Below, piece by piece: positions 17,793 through 25,688 of a DNA stretch of 64,000 bases (its first letter is position 1; every line of letters starts with the position of its first letter). Source of the stretch: Paludibacteraceae bacterium (GTDB taxonomy: Bacteria; Bacteroidota; Bacteroidia; Bacteroidales; Paludibacteraceae); NCBI GenBank assembly GCA_905233255.1, contig CAJOCN010000027.1:1-64000 (forward strand). The letters are read 5' to 3'. The position numbers and the translations under genes are program-made. The notes below the pieces were generated by a model. That model was not told the origin of the DNA. It did not search any database and worked only from the letters and a program-made list of their open reading frames with translations.

Positions 17793-18764
17793 TTAATTAT
17801 AGCACATACAACCGTGGTGGAATCCGCGTCTTGCCGTTCGGCTTCCGCCGATCATATATGTCAGCTTTATGCCGGCAATGAACGGTACGGTTCTCGCCGG
17901 TGCGCTTACCGTATTCAGATACGGGTTGATCGTTGCTTCGCGTGCGTTGTTCGGGTTCGGTACTACAGAACGAACGGCGAAATCATTCCCTTTAGTCAGG
18001 TTGTTCAGACCGTACTCTACATAGAATGCCAGTTTCAGTACGTGGCAAATACTGCTGTTGAAGGGGGCGGAGGAGAGCAGATCGTAACCAATCTCGCCAA
18101 TCAGACTCGCACCGATATTGAGACGATTGTTGTCCCTGTTCTCAAACTTATAATCCGTATATCCGGCTTCCGGTTTGTTCTCAAATGTGACAGCTAAATC
18201 TTCGTTCGTCGCGCTCAGGTTATACGTGCCCGTAGCGCGCGTACGCGAAGAGATGGCATAGCTCAACTTGACGCCGGCTCCCACGTGGAAACCATGCGTA
18301 TAATAGCCGAACAGAACCGGTATGTCCAGAAAATTCCACTCGATATTATCCGTTTGATTGACACGGTAATGGAAGGTGGTTGCACGTCCCTGGGTGTCAA
18401 AACCCTTATATGGGCGCTGGTCCGCTTCATTACGGGTGCTATATTCGTCTATCACCAGACTTGACCGGTGAAAACTCAGTTGTACGCCAATGTTCGCCCA
18501 CAGGCCGCTGTTGCGGTACTCGTATCCTACGCCGAAACCGCCGCCTACGTTGCCGAGCGGCATTACGCCCGCCGCGCGCGTAGATAAAATCGAATACCCT
18601 ACATGGCCGCTTATGTATCCGAAATGGTAATGATCACCATTCGCCAGTCCGCCTCTGCCACCTTGACTCCAAACAGGTAGCGTAGTGACTAACATGGCCA
18701 GAACCGCTACAATCCGGGTTCGCCATGTGTTCTCTCGTGTGTGTGTAAGTCGCATAAAATGCAT
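17793..18764 (-). CDS. Outer-membrane beta-barrel protein upstream of the giant adhesin
   Basis: A 323-residue protein with an N-terminal signal sequence (hydrophobic run IVAVLAMLVTTLPVWS, cleavage near SQG). It then shows alternating hydrophobic and polar beta-strands rich in glycine and aromatic residues (GYISGHVGYSIL, GGGFGVGYEYRNSGLWANIGVQLSF, FHVGAGVKLSYAI, LKLAFYVEYGL, PFIAGIKLTYMI). This is the pattern of Bacteroidota outer-membrane barrels of the OMP_b-brl type. It has its own promoter (18806-18838) and is followed after 76 bp, with no terminator, by the 14-kb gene. In other Bacteroidota, giant T9SS adhesins often need a small outer-membrane partner (for example SprF for SprB). A similar partner role is an inference from gene order; the sequence is not recognisably PorP/SprF. 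The C-terminal tail (GFHHGCMCYN) after the last strand is unusual for a barrel. Confidence 0.75.
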   Translation of the reverse strand: MHFMRLTHTRENTWRTRIVAVLAMLVTTLPVWSQGGRGGLANGDHYHFGYISGHVGYSILSTRAAGVMPLGNVGGGFGVGYEYRNSGLWANIGVQLSFHRSSLVIDEYSTRNEADQRPYKGFDTQGRATTFHYRVNQTDNIEWNFLDIPVLFGYYTHGFHVGAGVKLSYAISSRTRATGTYNLSATNEDLAVTFENKPEAGYTDYKFENRDNNRLNIGASLIGEIGYDLLSSAPFNSSICHVLKLAFYVEYGLNNLTKGNDFAVRSVVPNPNNAREATINPYLNTVSAPARTVPFIAGIKLTYMIGGSRTARRGFHHGCMCYN

Positions 18765-18805
18765 TTAATTTTTTGTTGTGTGTAAAAAAAAGTCCAAATT
18801 GCGGC

Positions 18806-18838
18806 GCAAAGGTACAACATTTTTTTTACATGTGCAAG
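18806..18838 (-). promoter_or_regulatory. Promoter of the barrel-giant adhesin unit
   Basis: On the minus strand TACCTTTGC occupies 18814-18806 and the upstream CTTGCACATGT element occupies 18838-18828, with 23 nt between the first T of TTG and the first T of the -7 box. A GC-alternating stretch lies further upstream. It points away from the ffh promoter. Confidence 0.8.
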
Positions 18839-18885
18839 CGCGCGCGTTCTTTTTTTAGTAAAAAGTGCATTTTGATGCAAAAAAA

Positions 18886-18920
18886 TATCAATTATCAATT
18901 ATCAATTATCAATTATCAAT
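18886..18920. repeat. 7-bp tandem repeat (TATCAAT x5) in the ffh promoter region
   Basis: Five perfect units end 9 bp before the ffh -7 box, so they occupy the place where the -33 element would be. Confidence 0.9.
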
Positions 18921-18929
18921 TTTTTTTCG

Positions 18930-18938
18930 TACCTTTGC
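18930..18938 (+). promoter_or_regulatory. ffh promoter -7 box
   Basis: TACCTTTGC lies 26 nt before the ffh start. At the expected -33 position (18907) there is only repeat sequence (TTATCAA), so the upstream half of this promoter is replaced or supplied by the tandem repeat. Confidence 0.65.
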
Positions 18939-18963
18939 ACCCAAATTGTAAATTAGGAGTATA

Positions 18964-20268
18964 ATGTTTGATAATTTAAGTGAACGATTAGAACGCTCTT
19001 TTAAGATTCTCAAAGGTGAAGGGCGAATTACCGAGATTAACATTGCGGAGACGGTCAAAGATATCCGCAAGGCGCTGCTAGAGGCGGATGTGAATTACAA
19101 GACCGCCAAGCAGTTTACTGACAGGGTGAAAGAGAAAGCCCTCGGTCAGAACGTCATCAATGCGGTGCGTCCGGGGCAGTTGATGATCAAAATCACACAT
19201 GACGAGTTAGCCGAGTTGATGGGCGGTGAGACGCAGGAGATCAATCTCAAAGGTTCTCCGGCAGTCATCCTTATGGCAGGTCTGCAGGGTAGCGGTAAGA
19301 CTACTTTTGCCTCCAAACTGGCGAACTATCTCCAGACGAAGAAGAACAAGAAAGTGATGCTCGTCGCCTGTGACGTGTATCGTCCGGCAGCCATCGAGCA
19401 GTTGCGCGTGTTAGGCGAGCAAATTAATGCCAAAGTTTATACGGGCGAGAATGAGTCCAACCCCGTCAAGAAGGCGCAGGACGCCATCGCTGAGGCTCGT
19501 AAGATGGGCTACGATGTAGTGATCGTCGATACAGCCGGTCGTCTGGCGGTCGATGAGCAGATGATGGTGGAGATAGCCGCTATTAAGAGTGCTATCCAGC
19601 CCTCCGAGACCCTCTTCGTGGTCGATGCCATGACCGGTCAGGACGCCGTTAATACCGCGAAGGAGTTCAACGACCGGCTCGATTTCGACGGCGTTGTGCT
19701 GACCAAACTGGACGGTGACGCACGTGGCGGTGCAGCCCTCTCCATCCGTACGGTGGTAGATAAACCGATCAAGTTCATCGGTACGGGCGAGAAGATGGAG
19801 GCGCTGGACGTCTTCCACCCCGCGCGTATGGCGGACCGTATCCTCGGTATGGGCGATGTGGTGTCCCTCGTGGAGCGGGCGCAAGAGCAGTACGACGAGG
19901 CGGAAGCACGCCGTATCAGCAAAAAGATTGCCAAGAACCAGTTCGATTTCAATGATTTTATCGGTCAGCTCAATCAGATCAAGAAGATGGGCTCGATGAA
20001 GGACCTCATGGGTATGATCCCGGGAATGGACAAAGCGCTGAAAGGCGTGGAGGTGAGCGATGATGCCTTCAAACCCATCGAAGCGATGATCAACTCCATG
20101 ACCCCTGCCGAGAGGGCTAATCCGTCACTGCTTAACGGCAGCCGGAAGAACCGTATCGCGAAGGGATCAGGCGTCACCATTGTGGAACTCAACCGCTTCC
20201 TCAAGCAGTTTGAACAGACCTCCAAGATGATGCGCAAAGTGCAGCAAATGAGCGGTAGAAGACGCTGA
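18964..20268 (+). CDS. ffh: Signal recognition particle protein Ffh (SRP54)
   Basis: A 434-residue GTPase that binds signal sequences of nascent inner-membrane proteins together with 4.5S RNA and delivers ribosomes to FtsY. The N domain (about 1-85) precedes the GTPase G domain. G1 is GLQGSGKTTFASKL, the DTAGR motif is present, and TKLDGDARGGAALS is the G4 and closing-loop region. The methionine-rich M domain (about 300-434) contains GMIPGMDK, MTPAER and the C-terminal MMRKVQQMSGRRR. Length is typical. An SD-like GGAG sits 6 nt before ATG 18964, which is uncommon in this phylum. It begins an operon; the next gene starts inside its stop codon (TGATG). Confidence 0.97.
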   Translation: MFDNLSERLERSFKILKGEGRITEINIAETVKDIRKALLEADVNYKTAKQFTDRVKEKALGQNVINAVRPGQLMIKITHDELAELMGGETQEINLKGSPAVILMAGLQGSGKTTFASKLANYLQTKKNKKVMLVACDVYRPAAIEQLRVLGEQINAKVYTGENESNPVKKAQDAIAEARKMGYDVVIVDTAGRLAVDEQMMVEIAAIKSAIQPSETLFVVDAMTGQDAVNTAKEFNDRLDFDGVVLTKLDGDARGGAALSIRTVVDKPIKFIGTGEKMEALDVFHPARMADRILGMGDVVSLVERAQEQYDEAEARRISKKIAKNQFDFNDFIGQLNQIKKMGSMKDLMGMIPGMDKALKGVEVSDDAFKPIEAMINSMTPAERANPSLLNGSRKNRIAKGSGVTIVELNRFLKQFEQTSKMMRKVQQMSGRRR

Positions 20269-20762
20269 TGAGTGAGGAGAAGATATATCAGCCCGGATGG
20301 GGTGAGAAACCCAAACACCGCCATCACCATGACACCCGCTCCGGAACTCGTCATAAGAACTTCGGCGGAGCATTGCGCATGCGGGATAAGCAGGCTTATA
20401 TAGGGCTTATATTGGTCCTTGTCGGGGGAGCGGTCTTTGGATTGTATCTCCTTGTGCACATGTTCCTCAAAGAGCTCCGAGCCATGCCGAAAGACGATCC
20501 TTCGACCGAGATGGCAGTGGACGAACTCCGTATCCATAAGGCGGAGGAGCAAGATGCACTCCTGCTCGGAGATAGTCTGGCGCGACACTATAACGTGGAC
20601 TCACTGAAACGGCAGGTGCAGATAGAAACCCGCCCGGTGTACCGTCCGCCGCGTAAGAATAAAGAGTGGTATATCACCTCACGGGAGTGGAAAGCAATCT
20701 GGAAAAACTATCGTATCTGGAAACGGATGAAAGAGAAAGAAGAAGAGGAAAATAAACAATGA
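20268..20762 (+). CDS. Small single-pass membrane protein, function unknown
   Basis: A 164-residue protein I do not recognise. It has a His/Lys/Arg-rich N-terminal tail (KPKHRHHHDTRSGTRHK), one strong transmembrane helix at about residues 44-66 (YIGLILVLVGGAVFGLYLLVHMFL), and a charged C-terminal domain. The C-terminal domain contains DSLARHYNVDSLKRQ and an Arg/Lys/Trp/Glu-rich end. The positive N-terminus favours an inner-membrane protein with the C-terminal part in the periplasm. It overlaps the ffh stop by one base and prfA by four (ATGA), so it is translationally coupled within the operon. Confidence 0.8.
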   Translation: MSEEKIYQPGWGEKPKHRHHHDTRSGTRHKNFGGALRMRDKQAYIGLILVLVGGAVFGLYLLVHMFLKELRAMPKDDPSTEMAVDELRIHKAEEQDALLLGDSLARHYNVDSLKRQVQIETRPVYRPPRKNKEWYITSREWKAIWKNYRIWKRMKEKEEEENKQ

Positions 20763-21859
20763 ACATACTCGATAAAATAGACGGATTAGAGGCCAAGTTT
20801 CATGAGGTCTCTCTGCTGATTACCGATCCTTCGGTCATTGCTGATCAGGCGCGTTATGTGCGCCTCAACCGTGATTACCACGACTTGGAACGTGTGCTGG
20901 AATGTGCCCGCCGGTATAAGAAAGCCGTGACCGATCTGCAGGACGCCAAGGACCTCTTCTTCAATGAGTCCGACCCTGAGATGAAAGAGATGGCGAAGGC
21001 GGAAATCGATGAACTCGAACCGCAGATACCGAAGCTGGAGGAAGAACTGAAACTTCAACTCCTGCCCCAAGACCCCGAGGACGGCAAGAACGTCGTCATG
21101 GAGATACGCGGCGGTACGGGTGGTGACGAAGCGGCGATCTTTGCCGGAGACCTCTTCCGCATGTACACGAAATACTTCGAAATCAAAGGATTCAAATATA
21201 CCATTTCGTCCTTTACCGAAGGCGCTGCCGGTGGCTACAAGGAGATCATCTTCAATGTCACGGGCGAGAATGTATATGGTACGCTCAAGTACGAATCCGG
21301 CGTGCACCGTGTGCAACGTGTGCCGGTGACGGAGACACAGGGACGCGTGCATACCTCGGCTGCCACGGTGGCTGTCCTGCCCGAGGCGGATGAGTTCGAG
21401 GTGCATATTAACGAAGGAGAGATCAAATGGGAGACTTTCCGTTCGGGCGGTGCCGGCGGACAGAACGTAAACAAGGTGGAGTCCGGCGTGCGGCTCCGTT
21501 ATAACTGGCGCAACCCCAATACAGGCGAAGTGCAGGAGATACTGATCGAGTGTACGGAGACCCGTGACCAGCCGAAGAATAAGGAACGCGCGCTCGCGCG
21601 TTTGCGTACGCAGATTTACGACAAGGAGCACCAGAAATACATTGACGACATAGCCGCGCGCCGTAAAACCATGGTCTCGACCGGTGACCGCTCTGCTAAG
21701 ATCCGCACCTACAACTACCCGCAGGGACGTATCACCGATCACCGTATAGGATATACGGTTTATAACCTCGCAGCGTTCATGGACGGCGATATTCAAGGGG
21801 TCATCGATGCCCTGCAAGTAGCTGAGAATGCCGAGCGCCTGAAGGAATCAGAACTGTAA
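20759..21859 (+). CDS. prfA: Peptide chain release factor 1
   Basis: A 366-residue factor that recognises UAA and UAG stop codons and triggers peptide release. The catalytic GGQ is at residues 233-235 in the context SGGAGGQNVNK. The stop-codon-reading loop carries PVT (residues 189-191) where many bacteria have PAT, the RF1-type tripeptide rather than the RF2-type SPF. The N-terminal coiled coil (about 1-100) and the C-terminal RITDHRIGYTVYNL region are intact. It starts by a 4-bp overlap with the preceding gene and ends in TAATG with rsmE. Confidence 0.97.
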   Translation: MNILDKIDGLEAKFHEVSLLITDPSVIADQARYVRLNRDYHDLERVLECARRYKKAVTDLQDAKDLFFNESDPEMKEMAKAEIDELEPQIPKLEEELKLQLLPQDPEDGKNVVMEIRGGTGGDEAAIFAGDLFRMYTKYFEIKGFKYTISSFTEGAAGGYKEIIFNVTGENVYGTLKYESGVHRVQRVPVTETQGRVHTSAATVAVLPEADEFEVHINEGEIKWETFRSGGAGGQNVNKVESGVRLRYNWRNPNTGEVQEILIECTETRDQPKNKERALARLRTQIYDKEHQKYIDDIAARRKTMVSTGDRSAKIRTYNYPQGRITDHRIGYTVYNLAAFMDGDIQGVIDALQVAENAERLKESEL

Positions 21860-22590
21860 TGTACCTTTTCTACGCACCCGATATAGCCGCAAGCCCTGTT
21901 CTTCCCGAGGAAGAGAGTGCGCATTGCGTTCAAGTTCTCCGCCGTACGGCGGGGGACGAGATTCTCGTGACCGACGGCATGGGAAATCTCTATCACTGCG
22001 AAATCACCAACCCGCACCGCAAGCACTGCGAACTGCGTGTCACGGCGGTGGAGCAGCCTGCGCCTCTGCATGAAGGGCGGGTGCACATCGCCCTTGCGCC
22101 GACGAAGAACATCGACCGCACGGAGTGGGCCATCGAGAAATGTGTGGAGATGGGCGTGGATGAGATCACGCTCTTGCTCTGCGACCACTCGGAGCGCAAA
22201 ACGGTCAATCAGGAACGGTTGCAAAAGATTGTCGTTTCGGCGGCGAAACAGTCCCTCAAGACCCGTTTCCCCGTGCTTCATCCGTTGACCAAGATGAGCG
22301 ACCTGCAGGCGAGCGGAGATCGGTTCATCGCTCATTGCATGACGGAGGAAGAGAGTGCTTCGCTCCAAGCGGCTTATCGTCCCACGGATACCAAGCAAGC
22401 GCTTCAGCAATGTATTACCCGCGGCCACGAGACGGTTGTACTCATTGGTCCCGAGGGCGACTTCTCGCCCGCAGAAGTGGAATGGGCTCTCAAAAACGGT
22501 TACCGGCCTGTCTCGTTAGGCGCTGCGCGGCTTCGCACCGAGACAGCCGCTCTCGTAGCCTGCCACACCGCAATATTGATTAATGAATAA
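21859..22590 (+). CDS. rsmE: 16S rRNA (uracil-1498-N3)-methyltransferase
   Basis: A 243-residue SPOUT-class methyltransferase that modifies U1498 of 16S rRNA. Visible family marks are an N-terminal PUA-like part (SAHCVQVLRRTAGDEILVTDG), the segment KNIDRTEWAIEKCVEMGVDEI, and CDHSERK. The C-terminal knot has VVLIGPEGDFSPAEVEWA and LGAARLRTETAALVA, which form the SAM-binding trefoil. Length is normal. The start overlaps the prfA stop by one base, and the next gene starts 8 bp before its end. Confidence 0.95.
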   Translation: MYLFYAPDIAASPVLPEEESAHCVQVLRRTAGDEILVTDGMGNLYHCEITNPHRKHCELRVTAVEQPAPLHEGRVHIALAPTKNIDRTEWAIEKCVEMGVDEITLLLCDHSERKTVNQERLQKIVVSAAKQSLKTRFPVLHPLTKMSDLQASGDRFIAHCMTEEESASLQAAYRPTDTKQALQQCITRGHETVVLIGPEGDFSPAEVEWALKNGYRPVSLGAARLRTETAALVACHTAILINE

Positions 22591-23155
22591 TCTTGACGCA
22601 GACATATTACTCTGGATTAACGGCCATTATTCCGAGTGGTTGGACACGTTCTTCTGGTATGTGAGCCGCTCCAAGACTTGGATCCCTCTTTATGTATTGT
22701 TGGTGGGGCTTGTCGCTTACCGGTACCGCTCATGGAAGGCGGTTCTGCTGATTCTTGTCGGCTTCGGCATTGCGGTGGGACTCTCGGATTTTACGACCTC
22801 TGGCATCATCAAACCCTTGGTATGCAGGCTCCGACCTACCCACGAACCCGCGCTTGATCCGCTGCATTTGGTATGCCGGTATGCGGGCGGGAGATATGGT
22901 TTTTGCTCTTCCCATGCCGCCAACACGATGGCTGTCGGATTGCTTTTTAGCCTGCTTTATAGAAATAAAATAGCTACCGCAGGCCTTATGACTTGGGTAG
23001 CTTTGAACTGTTATAGCCGGATGTATCTCGGGGTGCATTACCCCACGGATATAGTGGCGGGATTGCTTATTGGCGCTGCGTGGGCTGTGCTGGTCTTCTG
23101 GGGGCTAACGAAGTTCCTTGGGGATGGCGGGGTTGCTCGGCGGGGTGGTTCATGA
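22583..23155 (+). CDS. PAP2-family membrane phosphatase
   Basis: A 190-residue integral membrane protein with about five helices and the three-part acid phosphatase motif. The parts are KPLVCRLRPTH (K-x6-RP), CSSHAAN (P-SGH variant, here SSH) and SRMYLGVHYPTD (SR-x5-H-x3-D). Such enzymes dephosphorylate lipid phosphates such as undecaprenyl diphosphate or phosphatidate at the outer face of the inner membrane. The exact substrate cannot be told from sequence. It is the last gene of the ffh operon. Its 3' end overlaps the converging gene at 23067-23459 by 89 bp. Confidence 0.88.
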   Translation: MNNLDADILLWINGHYSEWLDTFFWYVSRSKTWIPLYVLLVGLVAYRYRSWKAVLLILVGFGIAVGLSDFTTSGIIKPLVCRLRPTHEPALDPLHLVCRYAGGRYGFCSSHAANTMAVGLLFSLLYRNKIATAGLMTWVALNCYSRMYLGVHYPTDIVAGLLIGAAWAVLVFWGLTKFLGDGGVARRGGS

Positions 23156-23459
23156 ACCGCTCGAACTCCTCCGGGGTCAGCAGGAGTTTCAACTCGTTGT
23201 AGATAGCCTGCATGCGTTCCATGTTCTCTGCGCGAGTGAGTCCTTTCTGACGGGAGCGGGCATACTTGAGATGCATCTTGTAGATAGTATCAATACGTGC
23301 GGAATCCTTGATCCCTAACTCGCGCACCAGACGCGTAGTCTGCTTGAGCGCTTCCTCATGCGGGGTACGCTGTACACGCTGATGATCAACAGGTTCTTGA
23401 GCCATCATACTGCCCGTAAGCAGGGCTGCAAAGAGAATAAGTGATAGTTTTTTTAGCAT
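23067..23459 (-). CDS. Small exported protein, DUF4890/Spy-like
   Basis: A 130-residue protein with a clear signal peptide (KLSLILFAALLTGSMMA, cleavage before QEP). A highly charged helical mature part follows (EEALKQTTRLVRELGIKD, MQAIYNELKLLLTPEEFERFM). The LTPEEFERF element is typical of Spy/CpxP- or DUF4890-like periplasmic proteins. The C-terminal tail is Pro/Gln/Arg-rich and low-complexity. This tail is exactly the part that overlaps the PAP2 gene on the opposite strand. Function is unknown; chaperone-like roles are known for distant relatives only. Confidence 0.7.
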   Translation of the reverse strand: MLKKLSLILFAALLTGSMMAQEPVDHQRVQRTPHEEALKQTTRLVRELGIKDSARIDTIYKMHLKYARSRQKGLTRAENMERMQAIYNELKLLLTPEEFERFMNHPAEQPRHPQGTSLAPRRPAQPTQRQ

Positions 23460-23512
23460 CGTTCAGAGTATTCTGATTAGTCGGATTATTCAAAAAATAT
23501 ACAACAAAAATC

Positions 23513-24778
23513 GTGCCGTTGAGACCCGAAATACAAATAGCAAAGCGACTTTATTTCTCTCAGGAGGGAGAAACGCGTCATGCGCGGCCCGCAATACGGG
23601 TGGCGCTCGCCGGGATTGTCGTCGGGGTAATGGTCATGATTTTGACCATCTGTATCGTCGTGGGCTTCAAGCAGACGGTTACTGCCAAGGTGGCGGGCTT
23701 CGGGGCGCATATACAACTGGTCTCCTTTGATAACAACAACACGTACGACCTGCAGCCCATTGAGGTATCGGATAGCCTCTTGGCGCGTCTCGGGAACTAC
23801 GAACATGTGCGTACGGCTTCGCCGTTTGTGACCAAACCCGGTATGCTCAAAACCGATTCGGCTTTCCATGGGATAGTTCTGAAGGGTACCGACTACTGGG
23901 ATTTCTTCAGCGCCAATATGGTCTCCGGCGAACTGCCTTCGCACCCCAACGAGGTGCTTCTCTCGCGCCCGTTGGCATCGCGGATGGGGCTCTCCGTAGG
24001 GAGTAGTGTCAATGCCTATTTTGTCGATGACACGGAGGTCCGCGCGCGGCGGTTTAAGGTCACGGGGCTTTACGAGACAGGGTTCGGTCAGTTTGACGAC
24101 CTCTTCATCATCTCATCCCTCGCCTCCGCACAACGGCTGCTAAATATCCAATCTTCAAATCCTCAAATCTTCAAATCCTCAGATCTTCCCCAATATTCCG
24201 GCGTGGAGATTCTCGTCGATGATGTCCGCTATCTGGACGAGGTGGCGGATCGTATCTATTTCGCGACGGTCAACCATTTGGACGAGGACGGCTATAATGT
24301 CTATTATGTCCAGACTCTCAAGGAGCAGAACCCGGCGGTCTTTGCGTGGCTCGATCTGCTGGATATGAACGTGGTGGTAATCATCATTCTGATGCTTCTG
24401 GTGGCGGGCTTTAATATCGTCTCCGGACTGATTATTCTGATTCTTGACGGCGTGCAGCTCATCGGCACGCTCAAAGCGCTCGGGGCGGACAATCGTTTCG
24501 TGCGGCGGATCTTTATTACCCAAGCCTCCATGCTGATCGGCAAAGGCGTTTTGTACGGCAATATATTCGGATTTGCGCTCGCGGCAGTACAGTATTTCGG
24601 ACATCTTATCCCGCTCGACTCCGCAGCGTATTATGTGAGTTATGTGCCGATTGCGTTCCCGTGGGGATGGCTCGTGGCGCTTAACATACTGACCGTCACC
24701 GTCTCTGTACTGATATTATTGTTGCCGTCCATGATTATCACCAAAATCAGTCCGGCGAAAGTAATGCACTTTGAGTAA
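23513..24778 (+). CDS. FtsX/LolC-like ABC transporter permease
   Basis: A 421-residue membrane protein of the LolC/LolE-MacB permease type. It has an N-terminal helix (about 27-50, VALAGIVVGVMVMILTICIVVGF), a large periplasmic domain (about 51-275), then three C-terminal helices (about 285-310, 335-365, 385-410). No ATG exists near the family start. GTG 23513 is used here; TTG 23519 is possible. No ATPase partner is adjacent. In lipoprotein release systems the permease pairs with LolD, so the partner would be elsewhere. An 8-bp tandem repeat (24150-24188) inserts SSNPQIFKSSD-type residues around position 213-225 of the periplasmic domain without breaking the frame. Confidence 0.85.
   Translation: MPLRPEIQIAKRLYFSQEGETRHARPAIRVALAGIVVGVMVMILTICIVVGFKQTVTAKVAGFGAHIQLVSFDNNNTYDLQPIEVSDSLLARLGNYEHVRTASPFVTKPGMLKTDSAFHGIVLKGTDYWDFFSANMVSGELPSHPNEVLLSRPLASRMGLSVGSSVNAYFVDDTEVRARRFKVTGLYETGFGQFDDLFIISSLASAQRLLNIQSSNPQIFKSSDLPQYSGVEILVDDVRYLDEVADRIYFATVNHLDEDGYNVYYVQTLKEQNPAVFAWLDLLDMNVVVIIILMLLVAGFNIVSGLIILILDGVQLIGTLKALGADNRFVRRIFITQASMLIGKGVLYGNIFGFALAAVQYFGHLIPLDSAAYYVSYVPIAFPWGWLVALNILTVTVSVLILLLPSMIITKISPAKVMHFE
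24150..24188. repeat. 8-bp tandem repeat inside the permease gene
   Basis: Alternating AAATCTTC and AAATCCTC units, about five in all, read in frame. The unit is the reverse complement of the array at 36743-36774, so the two belong to one family. Confidence 0.85.
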
Positions 24779-24806
24779 GATGAAAGATGAAAAGTGAAAG
24801 ATGAAA
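24779..24806. repeat. 7-bp tandem repeat over the GSCFA start codon
   Basis: Four units (GATGAAA, GATGAAA, AGTGAAA, GATGAAA). The start codon at 24801 is part of the last unit. Similar units recur at 47498-47540. Confidence 0.85.
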
Positions 24807-25628
24807 CTGCAGACGATAGTAGATATCAAACCTTCCGAATGGAAGATCGGCTATGAGGACAAAATCCTCATGCTCGGTTCGTGTTTCTCCGATGAGATAG
24901 GCGAACAAATGCAGCAACGCTACTTGCAAGTCACCTGCAATCCCTTCGGCACACTCTATAACCCGCTCTCCATCGCAAATGCGATAAATTACAAATTACA
25001 AATTACAAATTACGAATTGCCGCTCGTGGAATACGACGGTCTCTGGCATTCAATGGCGCACCACGGTGCTTTCTCCAGGCCGACCAAAGAGGAAGCGGAA
25101 ACGGCCGTGCGGGAATCTATCGAAACCATGCAGAAAGCCCTCGCGGAAGCAACGGTGGTAATCGTCACTTTCGGTACCGCGTGGGTGTACGAAATGGGAG
25201 GACAGATAGTTGGAAATTGTCATAAATTGCCGGCGGATGCCTTCACCCGCAGGCGGTTGACGGTAGAGGAAATTGTGGCTACGTGGCAACCGATCATTGA
25301 CCGTTACCCCGATAAGCATTGGCTCTTCACCGTCTCGCCGATCCGCCATATAAAGGATGGTCTACATGAGAACCAACTCTCCAAAGCCACGCTTCTGATG
25401 GCAGTAGAGGCTCTTACTGGCGCTTCTTATTTCCCTTCCTACGAAATACTGCTGGACGAACTGCGCGATTACCGCTTCTATGCCGATGATTTGGTACACC
25501 CGTCCTCGCTGGCGGTGAAGTATATCTGGGAGCGGTTTGTGGACACCTTCTGTACACCGCAGACCAAAAATGAACTCATGCTCCAACATAAGCGTTGGAA
25601 AGCCGCAAACCACCGGCCCTTACACTAA
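24801..25628 (+). CDS. GSCFA-domain protein
   Basis: A 275-residue protein of the GSCFA family. It carries the name-giving motif near the N-terminus (LMLGSCFSDEIGEQ, about residues 28-41) and later conserved blocks TFGTAWVYE, SPIRHIKDGLHENQLSKATL and YFPSYEILLDELRDYRFYADDLVHPS. The GSCF/G-T/DxxH-like arrangement resembles SGNH hydrolases, so an esterase-type activity is plausible, but the family is poorly characterised. Residues about 62-73 (NYKLQITNYEL) come from a 7-bp tandem repeat inserted in frame (24986-25013). The gene follows the permease by 22 bp and is followed by a terminator at 25627-25658. Confidence 0.85.
   Translation: MKLQTIVDIKPSEWKIGYEDKILMLGSCFSDEIGEQMQQRYLQVTCNPFGTLYNPLSIANAINYKLQITNYELPLVEYDGLWHSMAHHGAFSRPTKEEAETAVRESIETMQKALAEATVVIVTFGTAWVYEMGGQIVGNCHKLPADAFTRRRLTVEEIVATWQPIIDRYPDKHWLFTVSPIRHIKDGLHENQLSKATLLMAVEALTGASYFPSYEILLDELRDYRFYADDLVHPSSLAVKYIWERFVDTFCTPQTKNELMLQHKRWKAANHRPLH
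24986..25013. repeat. 7-bp tandem repeat (AAATTAC x4) inside the GSCFA gene
   Basis: Four perfect units and a degenerate fifth, encoding KLQITNYE-type residues in frame. Confidence 0.9.
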
Positions 25629-25658
25629 AAGAAGCGACTCGTCAAAGCCGCTTCTTTT
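25627..25658. terminator. Bidirectional terminator between GSCFA gene and valS
   Basis: A 10-bp stem (AAAAGAAGCG at 25627-25636 with CGCTTCTTTT at 25649-25658) with A- and T-rich ends, between two converging genes. Confidence 0.85.
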
Positions 25659-25660
25659 TA

Positions 25661-25688
25661 AATTTTTAATTTTTAATTCTTAATTTCT
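25661..25688. repeat. 7-bp AT-rich tandem repeat over the valS stop
   Basis: Four units (AATTTTT, AATTTTT, AATTCTT, AATTTCT). The valS stop codon (25680-25682) lies inside. Confidence 0.8.

Noticed and set aside
18707..18964. Two small frames (63 codons each strand) between the barrel gene and ffh
   Set aside because: Both run through the divergent promoters and the 7-bp repeat; no coding signature.
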